Of a stretch of DNA of 64,000 nucleotides, positions 1 to 8,455 are shown one piece after another. Origin of the DNA: Gammaproteobacteria bacterium (GTDB lineage Bacteria > Pseudomonadota > Gammaproteobacteria > S012-40); the NCBI GenBank assembly GCA_029884425.1, contig JAOUHV010000001.1:45537-109536 (forward strand), given 5' to 3'. The first letter of the stretch is position 1, and every line of letters begins with the position of its first letter. Made by a program: the position numbers and the translations under genes. Under the pieces are notes generated by a model. That model was not told the origin of the DNA. It searched no databases and worked only from the letters and a program-made list of their open reading frames with translations.

Positions 1-1
1 C

Positions 2-1117
2 GAGGGTTTGACCGGTGCTGAAATGGCCGGCGATATTTTGGTCAACCTGGGTGAGATCGGTGAACCGTTAATTGAGCAAAGCCGTCGTTACCGCATTAAT
101 CTGGCGATGCAGATTCAAAAGACCGCTGAAATAATCAATCCGTATCTCAACAGCCTGTATAAAGACAGCGACGGACAAAAGGATTTATTTGGCAATAACA
201 AGAACTATCCACAAGATCCGAATCCCTATTGGATGAAATCACTGGCGAAGACACTAATGGGGAACGCAGTACCCTCCTCGGTTTCCAGTATCCACAGCGA
301 TCCAGCCAAATTATGGACCCAGATTATTGCGGCAAGGGATCTGATCAATGCCGACACCGTGCCGGATGGAATTGCCGCCGATACCACGCTGACCAGCGGC
401 AGTCGTCAGAATATCGCCGATCGGCTTAGCGAATTTGCGTTGTTCGTGGATACCCTGATGTCGGCGGCGACTAACTCCACGGACAAGGACACTGCAGGCT
501 TGCTCAGTGATGAGCGCGATATTGGCGCCCGCATGCGGGCTATTGAGGTTGTCACCTCTTTGCTTAGAGATCCAAGTAAGGCCAATTTGCCCAACATGGA
601 CCCGGCGGCGCAACGGGCAATAGATTTGGCGCTGGGAACAGGCAGCGCCACACCGAGCGATGCGGTGGATTACTTGTTTGGACTGAGTTCGCCCAAGGCG
701 GACATATTCCGCCTAGTAGAAGATTTTCAGACCAATGGAATGGCGGTCGCGGCAAGCGCGTCGGATTTCGTCAATCGACAAACCATGGATCAACAAGTGG
801 GGGGCGTGCTTGGTACAGATGAGGTTAACCTCAATCTAACCAGCAACAAAGACAGCACAAATACCGCCGACTTGGTCTTTAATCCGGACGGGACGCTGAC
901 TGCGGCGATTGGTTACACCGATCCCAACAATTCAGGAAACAACTTGAGTGCAGACACGCCCTTGCCGGGCACTTGGGAAAAAATCAACGACTACACCATA
1001 TTGGCGAACGTCAATGTGGGCGGCGAAGTCAGACCAATGATTGTCCGCACAGATTCGAACGGAACCGGGTATGTGTTCGATTTTGGTGGCGACATCGCCG
1101 AGTGGACACCACACTAG
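2..1117 (+). CDS. Uncharacterised protein, 5' end outside window
   Basis: The frame is open to the left edge, so the true start is probably outside the window; the first in-frame start-like codon is TTG at 8. About 370 residues are visible. They contain no Cys-rich motif, membrane segment or catalytic signature that I recognise. The N-terminal two thirds looks helical. The last ~90 residues are rich in Asn, Thr, Gly and Asp, with short beta-like repeats, as in extracellular or calcium-binding modules. The stop overlaps the stop of the convergent TraF-like gene by four bases (CTAG at 1114–1117). Function unknown; a secreted or surface role is only a guess from composition. Confidence 0.6.
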   Translation, partial: EGLTGAEMAGDILVNLGEIGEPLIEQSRRYRINLAMQIQKTAEIINPYLNSLYKDSDGQKDLFGNNKNYPQDPNPYWMKSLAKTLMGNAVPSSVSSIHSDPAKLWTQIIAARDLINADTVPDGIAADTTLTSGSRQNIADRLSEFALFVDTLMSAATNSTDKDTAGLLSDERDIGARMRAIEVVTSLLRDPSKANLPNMDPAAQRAIDLALGTGSATPSDAVDYLFGLSSPKADIFRLVEDFQTNGMAVAASASDFVNRQTMDQQVGGVLGTDEVNLNLTSNKDSTNTADLVFNPDGTLTAAIGYTDPNNSGNNLSADTPLPGTWEKINDYTILANVNVGGEVRPMIVRTDSNGTGYVFDFGGDIAEWTPH

Positions 1118-2262
1118 AGTCGAATGCCCAGGGAAAGGCCGGTAGAGAGCGCATCGGTGCTGGCTTGGCCGAAAGCATTCAACGTGAGCCACTCGCTGTT
1201 GTAACCCAAACCGGCTGATAGCGCGGTGGGGTATTGCGCCAGGAGGTCATACGCTACCCCGGCACGCAGCGCGAATCGCGCCCTGGGGCTAAACTCCAGA
1301 CCTGCGCGGACGTGTTGTGAATCCTCGCCCCAAAGATCCTGTACTGGAACAAGCTCTACTTCTGCCGTGCTAAACCAGCGCCCCTGCTGGTGGGCAATGC
1401 CCAAGCGGGCATCGGGGCGTTGGCGGTAACTGCCGGGGACGAGAAAAAAATCAACCGCTTGCGGTTGCACGTTGTGCACGGACAGCCCGGTGTACAGAGT
1501 ATCGACCCGGTACAGTGCGCCGACATCCAGATTGAACTGGCGGGCAAAATCACTCGCATAAGGTATGCCGCTGATATTGTGCGCGGAAAAATGGTAGGCG
1601 CGGCTGCGAAGGCTAACCAGCTTGGGCCTGATCCCGATGCTCAACTGCCGGGCCGAGGCCGCATCCCCCAGCACAATGCCCGCGAAGGTGGCGGCCATCG
1701 TGACGCTGGTCAGGGCGCGATAGTCGCCATAGACATGGGTCAGTGGCTGGTTGGGGTCGGAATAATCGCTGGTGGCAGTTTTGCTGCCGCGAAATGCTGC
1801 CTGGTGGTGTACCTGAACCTGGGCATCCAAACTGATTGGCAGGTGCGGTAAGACAATGCCACCGAAGGCGTGTTTGGATTCTTGCTGATCGCTGCTGGCA
1901 AAGCGCTGGGCAGCGGATTCGAGTGAGGATTGAGTGTTGGCCGATGGCGACGCGAGAAATTGGTCATATTGGCTTTGATAGTTGGCCAGTGCGGCGTTGT
2001 AGTCCCGCTCTGTTCCATGACCCTCGGTGTAACTGCCGGGATAAATCAATAATTCGGTGGGATCACGTAACATGGGTAACTGCGCAGGATTGGCGCCGGC
2101 GATATAGGACATGATCGGGGTGGTTAACGTGCCACCCAGCGCCAAACTGGTGACATCGCCATTGGCGCGGCCATCAGCGACAGCGTTTCCGGAGATCAAC
2201 AACGAAAGCAAAATAGCGACAGGGAAGACACATGGTAACAAACGGATGGAGAAAACAGTCAT
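1114..2262 (-). CDS. TraF-like outer-membrane beta-barrel protein (TraF_2-type)
   Basis: A 382-residue protein with an N-terminal signal peptide (hydrophobic to about residue 28, ending near NAVADG). The rest alternates polar and hydrophobic residues and closes with a barrel-like end (LSLGIRL, final aromatic replaced by Leu). The pattern, including an early segment on the theme 'ALGG…M…GANPAQL', fits proteins annotated 'conjugal transfer protein TraF' (PF13729-like). Those are usually chromosomal and not linked to conjugation. A second member of the same type lies at 59447–60745. No tra genes surround it, so a role in conjugation is unlikely; an outer-membrane barrel is the safer description. 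Confidence 0.65.
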   Translation of the reverse strand: MTVFSIRLLPCVFPVAILLSLLISGNAVADGRANGDVTSLALGGTLTTPIMSYIAGANPAQLPMLRDPTELLIYPGSYTEGHGTERDYNAALANYQSQYDQFLASPSANTQSSLESAAQRFASSDQQESKHAFGGIVLPHLPISLDAQVQVHHQAAFRGSKTATSDYSDPNQPLTHVYGDYRALTSVTMAATFAGIVLGDAASARQLSIGIRPKLVSLRSRAYHFSAHNISGIPYASDFARQFNLDVGALYRVDTLYTGLSVHNVQPQAVDFFLVPGSYRQRPDARLGIAHQQGRWFSTAEVELVPVQDLWGEDSQHVRAGLEFSPRARFALRAGVAYDLLAQYPTALSAGLGYNSEWLTLNAFGQASTDALSTGLSLGIRL

Positions 2263-2519
2263 CAGCGTAGAAGAGATTCTCAGTGGTGGATAAAACGCAG
2301 CTTAACGGGATTTGTACTCATCAGGTAGCAAATTATGCCGGTGGCTAAAAATAACCCAACGATGGACAAGTTTTATGAACTTTGTCAGCAGCTTATCTAT
2401 CATAAAATAAACTAACTTCAAATTTACCAAGGTCTAATGAACGGTGTATCATACCGCCAATGATCTGACGGATTTCCTGCCAAAACCAACTTTGGAAGAC
2501 CTGACACCTAGGGGGAAAA
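2263..2519. other. Divergent intergenic region without a recognisable gene
   Basis: This 257-bp gap separates the TraF-like gene (minus) from the cytochrome c gene (plus), so it should hold promoters for both. A/T-rich stretches around 2390–2420 could contain -10 elements, but no hexamer pair is good enough to call. A ribosome-binding sequence (AGGGGG) sits just before the cytochrome start. Confidence 0.4.
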
Positions 2520-2852
2520 ATGAAAAAGTTGCAAGGAACCTTCGCTGTGGCCATGCTGCTTTCAGCAACGCTGCAATCGGCGAACGCAACGGAAATGCCT
2601 CAACTTGCCAAGAAAAGTGGCTGTACGGCCTGTCACGCCATAGACCACAAGATCGTGGGGCCGGCCTGGGTTGATGTCGCCAAACGCTATAAAGATTTGG
2701 AGGCAGCTCGGGGGGTTTTGATCGAGCGGGTTAAAAAAGGCACCAAAGGCAACTGGACGGACGTAACCAAGGGCGTGCCCATGCCGCCGTACTCGCCGCG
2801 CGTAACGGACGAAAATATCGAAAAGTTAGTGGATTTTATCCTGTCGTTGTAA
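2520..2852 (+). CDS. Periplasmic cytochrome c, class I (c551/c8 type)
   Basis: A 110-residue single-haem cytochrome. The signal peptide ends around residue 23 (ANAT). The haem-binding motif CTACH is at residues 35–39, followed by the IVGPAW segment typical of c551/c8 proteins. The distal Met ligand is in the GVPMPPY segment near residue 88. It should be a small soluble electron carrier in the periplasm. It stands alone upstream of thrB (convergent) and is not beside an oxidase, so its partner cannot be read from context. The start is supported by AGGGGG upstream. Confidence 0.9.
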   Translation: MKKLQGTFAVAMLLSATLQSANATEMPQLAKKSGCTACHAIDHKIVGPAWVDVAKRYKDLEAARGVLIERVKKGTKGNWTDVTKGVPMPPYSPRVTDENIEKLVDFILSL

Positions 2853-2863
2853 GCCAACGATTG

Positions 2864-3802
2864 TCAGGCCGCGATCGTTTGGTCGCGGAAGTGGCGCAGC
2901 AGCCGGCCAAATTCCTCCGGGTCTTTGATGTGGGTTAGCTCGCCTGGCTGGGGGTTGTGCATGTCGAGCAAGCGCGACAGGTAGAACCGCAACGCCGCCC
3001 GACGTAAAGCCCAATCGAATGCCTGCTGTTCGGCGTTGGTCAGCGGTCTGACGGACTGATACCCGGCGAGCATGGCGTCAACCAGATTCGCTTCCAGCGA
3101 ACCCTCATGATCTCCACACCAGTCGTTAATGCAAATGGCCAGATCAAACAGCCAATGATCGACGCTGGCCGCGTACCAGTCCAGTACCGCCGACACCTGA
3201 TCACCCAGCATCAGGCAGTTATCGCGGAACAAATCGCCATGAATGACGCCGCCAGGCAAGTCATCCACCCAGTGATGTGCCTGGAAATCCAGTTCTGTCT
3301 GGATCAGGGCGCGTTGGGTTCCGTCAATTTGCCCACCCAGCGCCTGAAAACTGCGTTTCATCCACTTCAGGCCGCGCAGGTTGGATTCGGGACCTGCGGG
3401 AAAATCGCGACAGGCCAAGTGCAATTGCGCCAGCACCGCGCCAACAGCGAATGCTTGCTGGGGAGACACGCTGAAAATGCTGCGGCCAGGCTGGAACTGG
3501 ATGAGCGCGGCGGGTTTGCCTTTGAGCGTGGTGACCAACTGACCATGATGATTGGCGATGGGCAGCGCAATGGGCAAGCCTTGCTGGTACAAAAACTGTT
3601 TCAGTTGCAGAAAATAGCGGACTTGCTCGCTGCTGAGGCGCTCGAAAATTGTGAGCACATACTTGTCGCGAGTTGTCTGTAACTGGAAATTGGTATTGAT
3701 GATGCCGCTGTGGATGCCGGTAAAGGAATCAAGCTGGCCGATATCATAGCCATGCGAAAAATCGAGCAGCTCTGCCCAGGTTAGTGAGGTGTAAACAGAC
3801 AT
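2864..3802 (-). CDS. thrB: Homoserine kinase, ThrB type II (APH-fold)
   Basis: A 312-residue homoserine kinase of the aminoglycoside-phosphotransferase fold, the form used by Pseudomonas and relatives instead of the GHMP-type ThrB. It phosphorylates L-homoserine on the way to threonine. Visible features: the N-terminal lobe with IHSGIINTNF, the catalytic loop VIHGDLFRDN near residues 187–196, and the metal-binding Asp in AVLDWYAA just after it. Length matches the family. It is followed by DUF2782, LOG and (divergent) polA, the same order as in Pseudomonas. Confidence 0.9.
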   Translation of the reverse strand: MSVYTSLTWAELLDFSHGYDIGQLDSFTGIHSGIINTNFQLQTTRDKYVLTIFERLSSEQVRYFLQLKQFLYQQGLPIALPIANHHGQLVTTLKGKPAALIQFQPGRSIFSVSPQQAFAVGAVLAQLHLACRDFPAGPESNLRGLKWMKRSFQALGGQIDGTQRALIQTELDFQAHHWVDDLPGGVIHGDLFRDNCLMLGDQVSAVLDWYAASVDHWLFDLAICINDWCGDHEGSLEANLVDAMLAGYQSVRPLTNAEQQAFDWALRRAALRFYLSRLLDMHNPQPGELTHIKDPEEFGRLLRHFRDQTIAA

Positions 3803-3818
3803 AATGTGCGAGTGAGCC

Positions 3819-4112
3819 TTACCAGCTGAACAGTACCCAGCGTGGAATCAGCATATGAGGATCAAGATCCGACTTGCGTTGATCCAATTCGCCATCACCG
3901 TTTGAATCGACCAAAAAGTAGGAAGGACCTTTTTTGGGCGTAACCTTGATCATGTACAGATTACCGTTGACGCGGTATTCCTCAATGATGGATTCATTCT
4001 GCTGGGAACGAATGGTGATTTCAGGTTCAACATCGTCACCTTCGGCCTGAGCAGAAGGCAACCACGCCAATGTGGCCAAAGTGGCCAAGAGTAGAGTTCG
4101 CAAGGTTGTCAT
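3819..4112 (-). CDS. DUF2782 family exported protein
   Basis: About 97 residues from the ATG at 4112; a longer reading from 4148 is possible, but the start at 4112 has a CAGGG ribosome-binding sequence and puts the signal peptide (TLRTLLLATLATLAWLPSAQA) at the N-terminus. The mature part has the DUF2782 pattern: EITIRS, EEYRVNGNLYMIKVTPKKG, PSYFLVDSNGDGELD. It ends in a conserved PRWVLFSW. Members are small periplasmic or membrane-associated proteins encoded between thrB and polA in Pseudomonas-like genomes. The function is unknown. Confidence 0.85.
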   Translation of the reverse strand: MTTLRTLLLATLATLAWLPSAQAEGDDVEPEITIRSQQNESIIEEYRVNGNLYMIKVTPKKGPSYFLVDSNGDGELDQRKSDLDPHMLIPRWVLFSW

Positions 4113-4150
4113 ACCCTGATTATAAACAGTTGGACACGGCTTGGCCAACG

Positions 4151-4876
4151 CTACAAATCAAGCATGATTTCCGCTTCCTCGGCGCTGGGCTCAAAACCAC
4201 TGTGTTCGTAGTGATTAAAAATGGCTTCGACAATCTCCTTCGGGTCATCCAGTAGCTGAATCAATTGCATGTCTTCGGGATTGATCATGCCCTCAGCAAT
4301 CAGGCTGTGCTCAAACCAGCTCAGCAAGCCCTGCCAAAAGGGTTTATTCACTAGAATGATCGGAATGCGGCGGGATTTGCGGGTTTGCACCAGGGTGAGA
4401 ATTTCCGCCAGCTCGTCCAGGGTACCAAACCCGCCAGGCATGACCACGTAGGCAGCGGCGTACTTGACGAACATCACCTTGCGCGAAAAAAAGTGACGGA
4501 AGCTCAGGGAAATATCCTGATAGGGATTGCCCACCTGCTCTTTGGGCAGTTGGATGTTCAGGCCGATGCTGGGCGACTTACCCTCAAACGCACCTTTGTT
4601 GGCGGCCTCCATGATGCCGGGGCCGCCACCACTGACAACGCTAAAACCAGCGTCAGATAAAGCGCGGGCGATGTCCTCGGTTTGTTTATAATAGGGGTGG
4701 TCGACCGGGGTTCGGGCCGAGCCAAAAATACTTACCGAAGGCCGGATTTGCGCCATGCGCTCAAAGCCTTCGACGAATTCGGCCATGATTTGAAAAATTT
4801 TCCACGACTCACGGGATAACATCGTATCGCTTGCCGGAGCCATCCCCGGATGTGACAACTTGTGCTGTGACGTCAT
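4151..4876 (-). CDS. LOG family protein (TIGR00730 Rossmann, cytokinin-riboside phosphorylase-like)
   Basis: A 241-residue Rossmann-fold protein with both LOG signatures, SGGGPGIMEAANKGA and PGGFGTLDE. Characterised LOG enzymes hydrolyse nucleoside 5'-monophosphates to the free base and ribose 5-phosphate; the substrate here is not known. I chose the start at 4876 because AGGA precedes it at a proper distance. The alternative at 4912 would overlap polA. Only 28 bases separate this start from the divergent polA start, so the two promoters must overlap or lie inside the opposite genes. Confidence 0.88.
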   Translation of the reverse strand: MTSQHKLSHPGMAPASDTMLSRESWKIFQIMAEFVEGFERMAQIRPSVSIFGSARTPVDHPYYKQTEDIARALSDAGFSVVSGGGPGIMEAANKGAFEGKSPSIGLNIQLPKEQVGNPYQDISLSFRHFFSRKVMFVKYAAAYVVMPGGFGTLDELAEILTLVQTRKSRRIPIILVNKPFWQGLLSWFEHSLIAEGMINPEDMQLIQLLDDPKEIVEAIFNHYEHSGFEPSAEEAEIMLDL

Positions 4877-4904
4877 ATGTTTTCCTAAAATTTTGCTAGG
4901 TGCT

Positions 4905-7640
4905 ATGAACAATAAACCCCTGATACTCGTTGATGGCTCGTCCTATCTATACCGCGCCTTCCATGCCATGCCCAATTTCAGCAACTCCAAGGGCGAGCCC
5001 ACTGGCGCCATCTACGGTGTCATCAACATGATGAAGCGCTTGCTGCGCGACTACGACACCGACCGAGTCATTATGGTTTTCGACGCGAAAGGCAAAACCT
5101 TTCGCGATGAAATGTATCCAGAATACAAAGCCAATCGGCCATCGATGCCCGACGAGCTGCGCGGCCAGATCGAACCCATTCACCAGATCCTGCAGGCGAT
5201 GGGGTTTCCCATCCTGATGATCGAAGGGGTCGAGGCTGACGATGTAATCGGTACCCTCGCCGCCCACGCCAGCCAGGCCGGTCAGCGCACCATCATTTCC
5301 ACCGGCGATAAGGACATGGCGCAGTTGGTCAACGAGCACGTGCAACTGGTCAACACCATGACCGAAACCCACATGGACATCGACGGCGTGGTGGAAAAAT
5401 TCGGCGTGCCGCCACAGCTGATTGTCGACTACCTGGCATTGATTGGAGACAAGGTCGACAACATCCCCGGCGTCCCCAGTTGCGGTCCCAAGACCGCAGT
5501 GAAGTGGTTGACCACTTACGGCTCACTGCAGGGCGTGATTGACCATGCAGATGAAATTGGCGGCAAAGTGGGTGAAAAATTACGCGAGACCCTGCCGCAG
5601 TTGCCCCTCTCCTATCAACTGGCGACCATCAAATGCGACGTGCCGCTGGAGGCTTCTCTCGACAGCCTGCGCATGTCGACACCGAACAATGCGGTACTGG
5701 CTGACCAGTTCCAGCGTTGGGAATTCCGCACCTGGTTGCGCGAGGTCAAACAGGCCGGTACCGTCCAGCAGGAAATGGATTTGGGCATGCCCGAGATTGA
5801 AGAGGAGTTGCCTGCCTCCTCGCCTGCGACGGTAAAGCGCAACTACCAGATCATTACCGAGCAAGCCCAGCTGGACGATTGGCTGCAACGACTAAGTACC
5901 GCCACACTGTTCGCCTTTGACACCGAGACCACCAGCCTGGAGTACATGCAGGCACAGATCGTCGGCGTGTCTTTTGCCATTGAGCCGGGCGAAGCGGCCT
6001 ATGTGCCCCTGGCCCACGACTACGACGGCGCGCCTGCGCAACTGGATCGTGCCAGCGTATTGGCCCAGCTCAAGCCGCTGCTGGAAAACCCGGCACAGAC
6101 CAAGATCGGCCAAAACCTGAAATACGACATGAACGTGTTGGGCAACTACGGCATTGCCCTGCGCGGCATTGCGTTTGACACCATGCTTGAGTCCTACGTG
6201 CTCGACTCTGTGGGTCGTCACGACATGGATTCGCTGGCGGAAAAGCATCTGGGCGAAACCACCATTCACTTTGAGGATATCGCCGGCAAGGGCGCAAAGC
6301 AGAAAACCTTCAACCAGATCGAGGTGGCGGTGGCCGGTGAATATGCCGCCGAGGACGCCGACATCACCCTGCGCTTGCACCGGGCGTTGTGGCCACAGCT
6401 CGGCAAGACCCAAACCCTGCCCAAGGTGTTCAACGAGATTGAATTGCCGCTGGTGACGGTGCTGTCCCGACTGGAGCGCAATGGAGTGTTGGTGGATGCT
6501 AACTTACTGGCTATCCAAAGTGGTGAACTAACCCAACGGCTGGCCGAGGTTGAGCAACAGGCCTACGATCTGGCCGACGGTGCCTTCAACCTCAATTCGC
6601 CCAAGCAGATTCAGGAGATCCTGTTCGAAAAACAGGGCATCCCGGTCATCAAAAAAACCCCGGGCGGGCAGCCCTCCACTGCCGAGCCGGTACTGCAGGA
6701 ACTGGCGGAAAACTATCCGTTGCCTCGTCTGATTCTGGAGCACCGCAGTCTGGCCAAGCTCAAGTCGACCTACACCGACAAACTGCCGCAGATGATAGAC
6801 GCGAACACCGGTCGAGTGCATACCTCCTACCATCAGGCGGTGGCGGCCACCGGGCGTTTGTCCTCTTCTGATCCTAACCTGCAGAACATTCCGGTGCGTA
6901 CCCAGGAAGGGCGGCGGATTCGTCAGGCGTTTATTGCCCTGGCGGGTTTCAAAGTGGTGGCGGCGGATTACTCGCAAATCGAATTGCGCATCATGGCGCA
7001 CCTCTCCGGCGATGCCGGTCTGGTGAAAGCGTTCCAGTTGGGTGAGGACATTCACCGCGCTACCGCCGCAGAAATCTTCGGCGTCGAATTGGCTGATGTG
7101 AGCGCTGACCAACGTCGCAACGCCAAGGCGATCAACTTTGGTCTGATTTATGGCATGTCCGCGTTTGGCCTGTCACGCCAGCTCGGTATTGAGCGCGGCG
7201 AGGCCCAGCAGTACATGAATCACTACTTTGAGCGTTACCCCGGTGTGGCGGATTACATGGAGCGCATCCGCAATCAGGCGCGTGACCAGGGTTACGTCGA
7301 GACCCTGTTTGGTCGTCGGCTTTACCTGCCGGAGATTCGTTCGTCCAACGCCCAGTTACGCCAGTACGCCGAGCGCACCGCTATCAACGCTCCCATGCAG
7401 GGTACGGCGGCAGACATCATCAAAAAGGCAATGATTGCCCTGCACCAGTGGATTGGGGATGACAACCAGGACGTGCGCATGATCATGCAGGTGCATGACG
7501 AACTGGTGTTTGAGGTGGCGGAAGGTGAGCTAACGCGAATTAACGGCGAGATCCGCCGGATCATGGAAGCGGCGGCCAGCCTGGATGTGCCGCTGGAAGT
7601 GGACGTGGGGGTGGGCAATAACTGGGACGAGGCACACTAG
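4905..7640 (+). CDS. polA: DNA polymerase I
   Basis: A full three-domain Pol I of 911 residues. The N-terminal 5'-3' exonuclease (about 1–290) begins with ILVDGSSYLYRAFHAMP and carries the EADDVIGTLA and GDKDMAQLV metal-site segments. The 3'-5' proofreading domain keeps the DTET motif near residue 339, so it should be active. The polymerase domain has motif A (DYSQIELRI, near 688), motif B (RRNAKAINFGLIYG) and motif C (VHDELVFEV, near 863). It fills gaps and removes primers in replication and repair. The start is ATG 4905; an upstream in-frame extension lacks a ribosome-binding site and family support. Confidence 0.97.
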   Translation: MNNKPLILVDGSSYLYRAFHAMPNFSNSKGEPTGAIYGVINMMKRLLRDYDTDRVIMVFDAKGKTFRDEMYPEYKANRPSMPDELRGQIEPIHQILQAMGFPILMIEGVEADDVIGTLAAHASQAGQRTIISTGDKDMAQLVNEHVQLVNTMTETHMDIDGVVEKFGVPPQLIVDYLALIGDKVDNIPGVPSCGPKTAVKWLTTYGSLQGVIDHADEIGGKVGEKLRETLPQLPLSYQLATIKCDVPLEASLDSLRMSTPNNAVLADQFQRWEFRTWLREVKQAGTVQQEMDLGMPEIEEELPASSPATVKRNYQIITEQAQLDDWLQRLSTATLFAFDTETTSLEYMQAQIVGVSFAIEPGEAAYVPLAHDYDGAPAQLDRASVLAQLKPLLENPAQTKIGQNLKYDMNVLGNYGIALRGIAFDTMLESYVLDSVGRHDMDSLAEKHLGETTIHFEDIAGKGAKQKTFNQIEVAVAGEYAAEDADITLRLHRALWPQLGKTQTLPKVFNEIELPLVTVLSRLERNGVLVDANLLAIQSGELTQRLAEVEQQAYDLADGAFNLNSPKQIQEILFEKQGIPVIKKTPGGQPSTAEPVLQELAENYPLPRLILEHRSLAKLKSTYTDKLPQMIDANTGRVHTSYHQAVAATGRLSSSDPNLQNIPVRTQEGRRIRQAFIALAGFKVVAADYSQIELRIMAHLSGDAGLVKAFQLGEDIHRATAAEIFGVELADVSADQRRNAKAINFGLIYGMSAFGLSRQLGIERGEAQQYMNHYFERYPGVADYMERIRNQARDQGYVETLFGRRLYLPEIRSSNAQLRQYAERTAINAPMQGTAADIIKKAMIALHQWIGDDNQDVRMIMQVHDELVFEVAEGELTRINGEIRRIMEAAASLDVPLEVDVGVGNNWDEAH

Positions 7641-7662
7641 CCATAGATGAAGCTAAAAAAAT

Positions 7663-7684
7663 TTTCAGAATGCTGAAACTTTTT
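7663..7684 (+). terminator. Weak hairpin after polA
   Basis: TTTCAG and CTGAAA form a 6-bp stem with an AATG loop, followed by CTTTT. It could end the polA transcript. It overlaps the proposed sigma-E -35 element at 7675–7681, so the two readings share the same bases. Confidence 0.4.
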
Positions 7685-7702
7685 CTATTGGTGTCCCTCT
7701 AA
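7675..7702 (+). promoter_or_regulatory. Candidate sigma-E (RpoE/AlgU) promoter for the sRNA
   Basis: GAAACTT at 7675–7681 differs at one base from the sigma-E -35 consensus GGAACTT. TCTAA at 7698–7702 matches the -10 element. The spacer is 16 bases, the expected length. A transcript would start near 7708. The ErsA sRNA of Pseudomonas, in the same position after polA, is known to depend on AlgU/sigma-22, which strengthens the assignment. Confidence 0.65.
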
Positions 7703-7707
7703 CTTTG

Positions 7708-7826
7708 TACGAGCTCCCAGAATCGCCTGTTTGCCCCTCCCTCGAACAGGCACACCGATTCCCCAGAGTCGGTATGGCTCCCAACGGCCCCGGAACCCCC
7801 TCTCTCCCTCCGGGGCCATTTCTTTT
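7708..7826 (+). ncRNA. Spot 42/ErsA-position small RNA
   Basis: A probable sRNA of about 119 nt between polA and engB, the locus that holds spf (Spot 42) in enterics and ersA in Pseudomonas. Two stem-loops are visible. One pairs ACCGATT (7754–7760) with AGTCGGT (7767–7773). The other is a perfect 9-bp stem, GGCCCCGGA (7786–7794) with TCCGGGGCC (7809–7817), with a C/U-rich 14-nt loop, then ATTTCTTTT. The last is both a Rho-independent terminator and a likely target-pairing loop, able to pair with purine-rich ribosome-binding sites. The 5' part also has unpaired CTCCC and CCCCTCCC runs. Ends are inferred from promoter and terminator. Confidence 0.7.
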
Positions 7827-8452
7827 CAGGTGGTTTCCAACGGCGGCAAATCCAGCCAGGTACAGAGTTTGGCCAGCACCGGCTCTAATCCAACCGCATT
7901 GAGCGACGAAAACAGCTGCACTTCATGATCAACTTTCCATTTCTGCAGTTCCTTGCGGACTTTCTGCAATTCGTTGCTGGCAGCGCCACGGCTGAGTTTG
8001 TCGGATTTGGTCAGCAGGACATGCACCGGGGTTTTGGTGGCCTCGCACCAGTCCAGCATGATTTGGTCGTAATCGCGCATGGCGTGGCGCACGTCCATGA
8101 CCAGTACCAGTCCCTTGAGGCTGGCGCGCTGGCGAAAATAACCTTCCATCAGATTTCGCCAGTGGTCCTTTACTTCGAACGGAACCTTGGCAAAGCCGTA
8201 TCCGGGCAGGTCGACCAGCCGGCGCTGTTCGTCCAGGGAGAAGAAAATGATTTGCTGGGTACGGCCCGGTGTTTTACTGGTGCGAGCCAGTGAATTCTGC
8301 CCGGTGATGGTATTTACGGCGCTGGATTTGCCGGCATTGGAGCGCCCGGCAAATCCCACTTCCAGACCGTTGTCCGCAGGCAATTGACTTATGGCATTCG
8401 CCGCCATGGTGAAAAAGGCGCGGCGGAGCGCGGGATGACGTAATTCGGCCAC
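7826..8452 (-). CDS. engB: Ribosome biogenesis GTPase EngB/YsxC/YihA
   Basis: A 208-residue small GTPase needed for 50S subunit assembly. The P-loop is GRSNAGKSS (near residue 36), G3 is DLPGYGFA, G4 is TKSD, and G5 is in LFSSLNAVG. The GTG start at 8452 follows the upstream cNMP-binding gene after three bases, so translation is probably coupled. The stop touches the end of the sRNA terminator on the other strand. The polA–sRNA–engB order is conserved in gammaproteobacteria. Confidence 0.95.
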   Translation of the reverse strand: MAELRHPALRRAFFTMAANAISQLPADNGLEVGFAGRSNAGKSSAVNTITGQNSLARTSKTPGRTQQIIFFSLDEQRRLVDLPGYGFAKVPFEVKDHWRNLMEGYFRQRASLKGLVLVMDVRHAMRDYDQIMLDWCEATKTPVHVLLTKSDKLSRGAASNELQKVRKELQKWKVDHEVQLFSSLNAVGLEPVLAKLCTWLDLPPLETT

Positions 8453-8455
8453 GGT

